Part shown: positions 5,381 to 6,689 of the stretch, in pieces
How the letters are laid out: each line of letters opens with the position of its first letter
Numbering within the stretch: position 1 is the stretch's first letter
NCBI GenBank assembly: GCA_900552495.1
Contig: URZY01000021.1
Location: 1 to 6,689 of the forward strand
Source: an uncultured Mycoplasmatota bacterium
Lineage (GTDB): Bacteria; Bacillota_I; Bacilli_A; RF39; UBA660
Direction: 5' to 3'
DNA: 6,689 bases
Notes under the pieces: generated by a model
The model's database searches: none
What the model was told of the DNA's origin: nothing
The model's input: the letters and a program-made list of their open reading frames with translations, nothing else
Translations under genes and position numbers: made by a program

Positions 5381-6256
5381 ATGGAGATAAATGCTAGTCT
5401 TGTAAAAGAGTTAAGAGAAGTAACAGGTGCGGGTGTTATGGATTGTAAAAAAGCATTAGTAGAATGTAACGGGGATATTGATAAAAGCATAGATTATTTA
5501 AGAAAAAAAGGTGTTAGCAAAGCGGCTAAAAAAGCAGATAGAATTGCTGCAGAAGGATTGTCAAATATATATATAAATGGTAATGAAGCTGTGGTAATTG
5601 AAGTTAATTCTGAAACGGATTTTGTTGCAAGAAATAATGAGTTTAAAACAATGGTTGATAAAATAGGTAATACAATTTTAAATAGTGATGCTAAAACTGT
5701 TGAAGAAGCATTACAATTAAGTGTTGATGGAATTACAATTAATGATTTGATAGTTAGTGAAATAGCTACAATTGGTGAAAAATTAAGTTTAAGAAGATTT
5801 GAAAGAGTTACAAAAAATAGTGATGAAATTTTTGGCGCATATTTACACATGGGAGGTAAGATTTCATCTTTAGTCGTTTTAAAAGGGGATAATGAGAGAG
5901 TGGCAAAAGATGTTGCAATGCAAATTACAGCAATGCATCCTGAATACATTGATAAAGATTCAGTTCCTGCGGATGTAGTAGAACATGAGAAAAGTATATT
6001 AAAAGAACAAGCATTAAGTGAAGGGAAACCTCAGGAATTTGTTGAAAAGATAATTACAGGTAGATTAGAAAAATTTTTCGCTGAAGTATGCTTAGTATTA
6101 CAATCTTTTATTAAAGATAGTGATTTAACTATAAGACAATATTTGAAAGAAAATAGTTCAGATGTTGTTTCATTTGTTAGATATGAAGTCGGTGAAGGTA
6201 TGGAAAAAAGAAACGATAACTTTGCTGAAGAAGTAAGGAGCCAACTAAATAATTAG
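5381..6256 (+). CDS. tsf: Translation elongation factor Ts
   Basis: EF-Ts is the cytoplasmic guanine-nucleotide exchange factor that releases GDP from EF-Tu. At 291 aa it has the normal full length. The N-terminal UBA-like domain is LVKELREVTGAGVMDCKKAL (7-26) through IDYLRKKG (37-44). The EF-Tu contact with the conserved TDFV is at 79-82 in VNSETDFVARN. The two core subdomains follow, with YLHMGGKISSLVVL (154-167), AMQITAMHP (179-187), and FVRYEVGEGMEKRNDNFAEEV (about 265-285). The start ATG has GAGGTG at 5371-5376, within 11 bp of the rpsB stop. It is therefore in one operon with rpsB and probably shares its leader control. No terminator is seen after it. Confidence 0.97.
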   Translation: MEINASLVKELREVTGAGVMDCKKALVECNGDIDKSIDYLRKKGVSKAAKKADRIAAEGLSNIYINGNEAVVIEVNSETDFVARNNEFKTMVDKIGNTILNSDAKTVEEALQLSVDGITINDLIVSEIATIGEKLSLRRFERVTKNSDEIFGAYLHMGGKISSLVVLKGDNERVAKDVAMQITAMHPEYIDKDSVPADVVEHEKSILKEQALSEGKPQEFVEKIITGRLEKFFAEVCLVLQSFIKDSDLTIRQYLKENSSDVVSFVRYEVGEGMEKRNDNFAEEVRSQLNN

Positions 6257-6260
6257 TGAT
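6256..6260 (+). promoter_or_regulatory. Atypical RBS (GTGAT) for the gene after tsf
   Basis: No GGAGG-type site lies near the ATG at 6266; the nearest AAGGAG (6235-6240) is about 25 bases away inside tsf. GTGAT at 6256-6260, overlapping the tsf stop, can pair with AUCAC at the 3' end of 16S rRNA, next to the usual anti-SD, at a suitable distance (five bases). Initiation may also depend on ribosomes finishing tsf nine bases upstream. Confidence 0.35.
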
Positions 6261-6265
6261 TAGTC

Positions 6266-6689
6266 ATGAAAAAAAATAGAAAAAAAGGTATGGCAATGCT
6301 AGTTGTTGCCATTTTCCTTTTGTTAACAATCATAAACCTTGAAAGCTTAAGAAATAATGATGAGAATGTGTTGCTAGGTTTTAACGATACTCATACAACG
6401 TATAAAAAAATAAAAAGCAGTGTATTTGATATATTAGCAAATGATGCAGTAATTATATTTACAAGTGATGATACTGAAGTTAGTAAAGCAAAGAAAATTT
6501 TATATAATGCAGCCGTTATAAGTGATTATAGGCCAATTTATGAAGTGGATTTAACAGATGAAGAAATAGAGATAGAACTTGTAGATAACAAAAATATAAA
6601 AATAACTAAAGAACCAACCGATTTTTATAAAAAGCTTTTGAGTGAATTAGGATCATTTTCTGAAGTGTATGCTATAAAAAATGATTTTG
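6266..6689 (+). CDS. Membrane-anchored protein of unknown function (3' end outside window)
   Basis: An open frame of 141 codons runs from ATG at 6266 to the end of the window without a stop. It begins MKKNRKKGMAMLVVAIFLLL: a basic start followed by a hydrophobic segment (about 8-24), a signal anchor or signal peptide with the rest outside the membrane. No lipobox Cys is present. The following part has an alternating beta/alpha look: AVIIFTSDDTEVSKAKKIL (61-79), RPIYEVDLTDEE (89-100), FYKKLLSELGSFSEVYAIKN (about 119-138). This is weakly like a thioredoxin-type fold, with SDDT where a CxxC would be and no Cys anywhere in the visible part; that is a guess. An in-frame TGA at 6257 rules out an earlier start; ATG at 6290 or 6296 is possible but would remove the basic residues. 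It is probably co-transcribed with rpsB-tsf. I do not recognise the family. Confidence 0.75.
   Translation, partial: MKKNRKKGMAMLVVAIFLLLTIINLESLRNNDENVLLGFNDTHTTYKKIKSSVFDILANDAVIIFTSDDTEVSKAKKILYNAAVISDYRPIYEVDLTDEEIEIELVDNKNIKITKEPTDFYKKLLSELGSFSEVYAIKNDF

Noticed and set aside
5494..5949. Minus-strand open frame of 151 codons inside tsf
   Set aside because: It is fully antisense to the clearly coding EF-Ts gene. Its hydrophobic, Ser/Leu/Ile-rich protein is what the complement of AT-rich coding DNA usually gives.
1..6689. CRISPR array, tRNA or rRNA genes, toxin-antitoxin pair, phage genes or a defence system
   Set aside because: No regularly spaced repeats, cloverleaf or rRNA-like sequence were seen, and every substantial gene has a housekeeping or IS assignment except the truncated one at the right edge.

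Overview
The window looks like chromosomal DNA of an AT-rich Gram-positive bacterium of the Firmicutes (Bacillota). The evidence is low GC with A/T-biased codons, strong purine-rich Shine-Dalgarno sites (AAGGAG, AGGTGG, GGGAG), and a RecU resolvase gene overlapping a class A penicillin-binding protein gene. That gene pair is typical of Bacilli and their relatives. TGA is used as a stop and TGG codes for Trp, so the code is the standard one. A poorly characterised Bacilli, Erysipelotrichia or Mollicutes-like gut lineage would fit, but the species cannot be named from the sequence.

Left part (1 to about 811) is mobile DNA. Bases 31-55 look like the terminal inverted repeat of an IS3-family (IS150-group) element whose body lies outside the window. 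Next comes an apparently complete solo IS200/IS605-family element (about 98-811, no tnpB). It has a left-end hairpin, an intact Y1 HUH transposase gene (222-701), and a cluster of right-end hairpins. A perfect 20-bp stem would bury the transposase RBS and start codon. The end hairpins read as intrinsic terminators on the minus strand, against the convergent PBP gene.

Middle part (804-4189) is a minus-strand operon, recU then pbp1A/ponA, with a 4-base ATGA overlap. The PBP is a bifunctional glycosyltransferase/transpeptidase with a Lys-rich cytoplasmic tail, one membrane anchor, and C-terminal fibronectin-III-like and Ig-like modules. Its stop codon lies inside the right-end hairpin of the IS200 element. 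The insertion may therefore have supplied the present stop codon and terminator.

Right part (4190-6689) is a divergent plus-strand operon: an intergenic region with a promoter and a structured leader, rpsB (S2 with an unusual SAP/Rho-N-like C-terminal tail), tsf (EF-Ts), and a truncated gene for a membrane-anchored protein of unknown function. That last gene sits where pyrH is often found. Apart from the IS elements these are housekeeping genes: translation (S2, EF-Ts), wall synthesis (PBP1A) and recombination/chromosome segregation (RecU). I found no convincing new defence system or other multi-gene novelty. The most interesting items are the IS200/pbp1A junction, the IS200 translation-control stem, the S2 tail and the rpsB leader fold.
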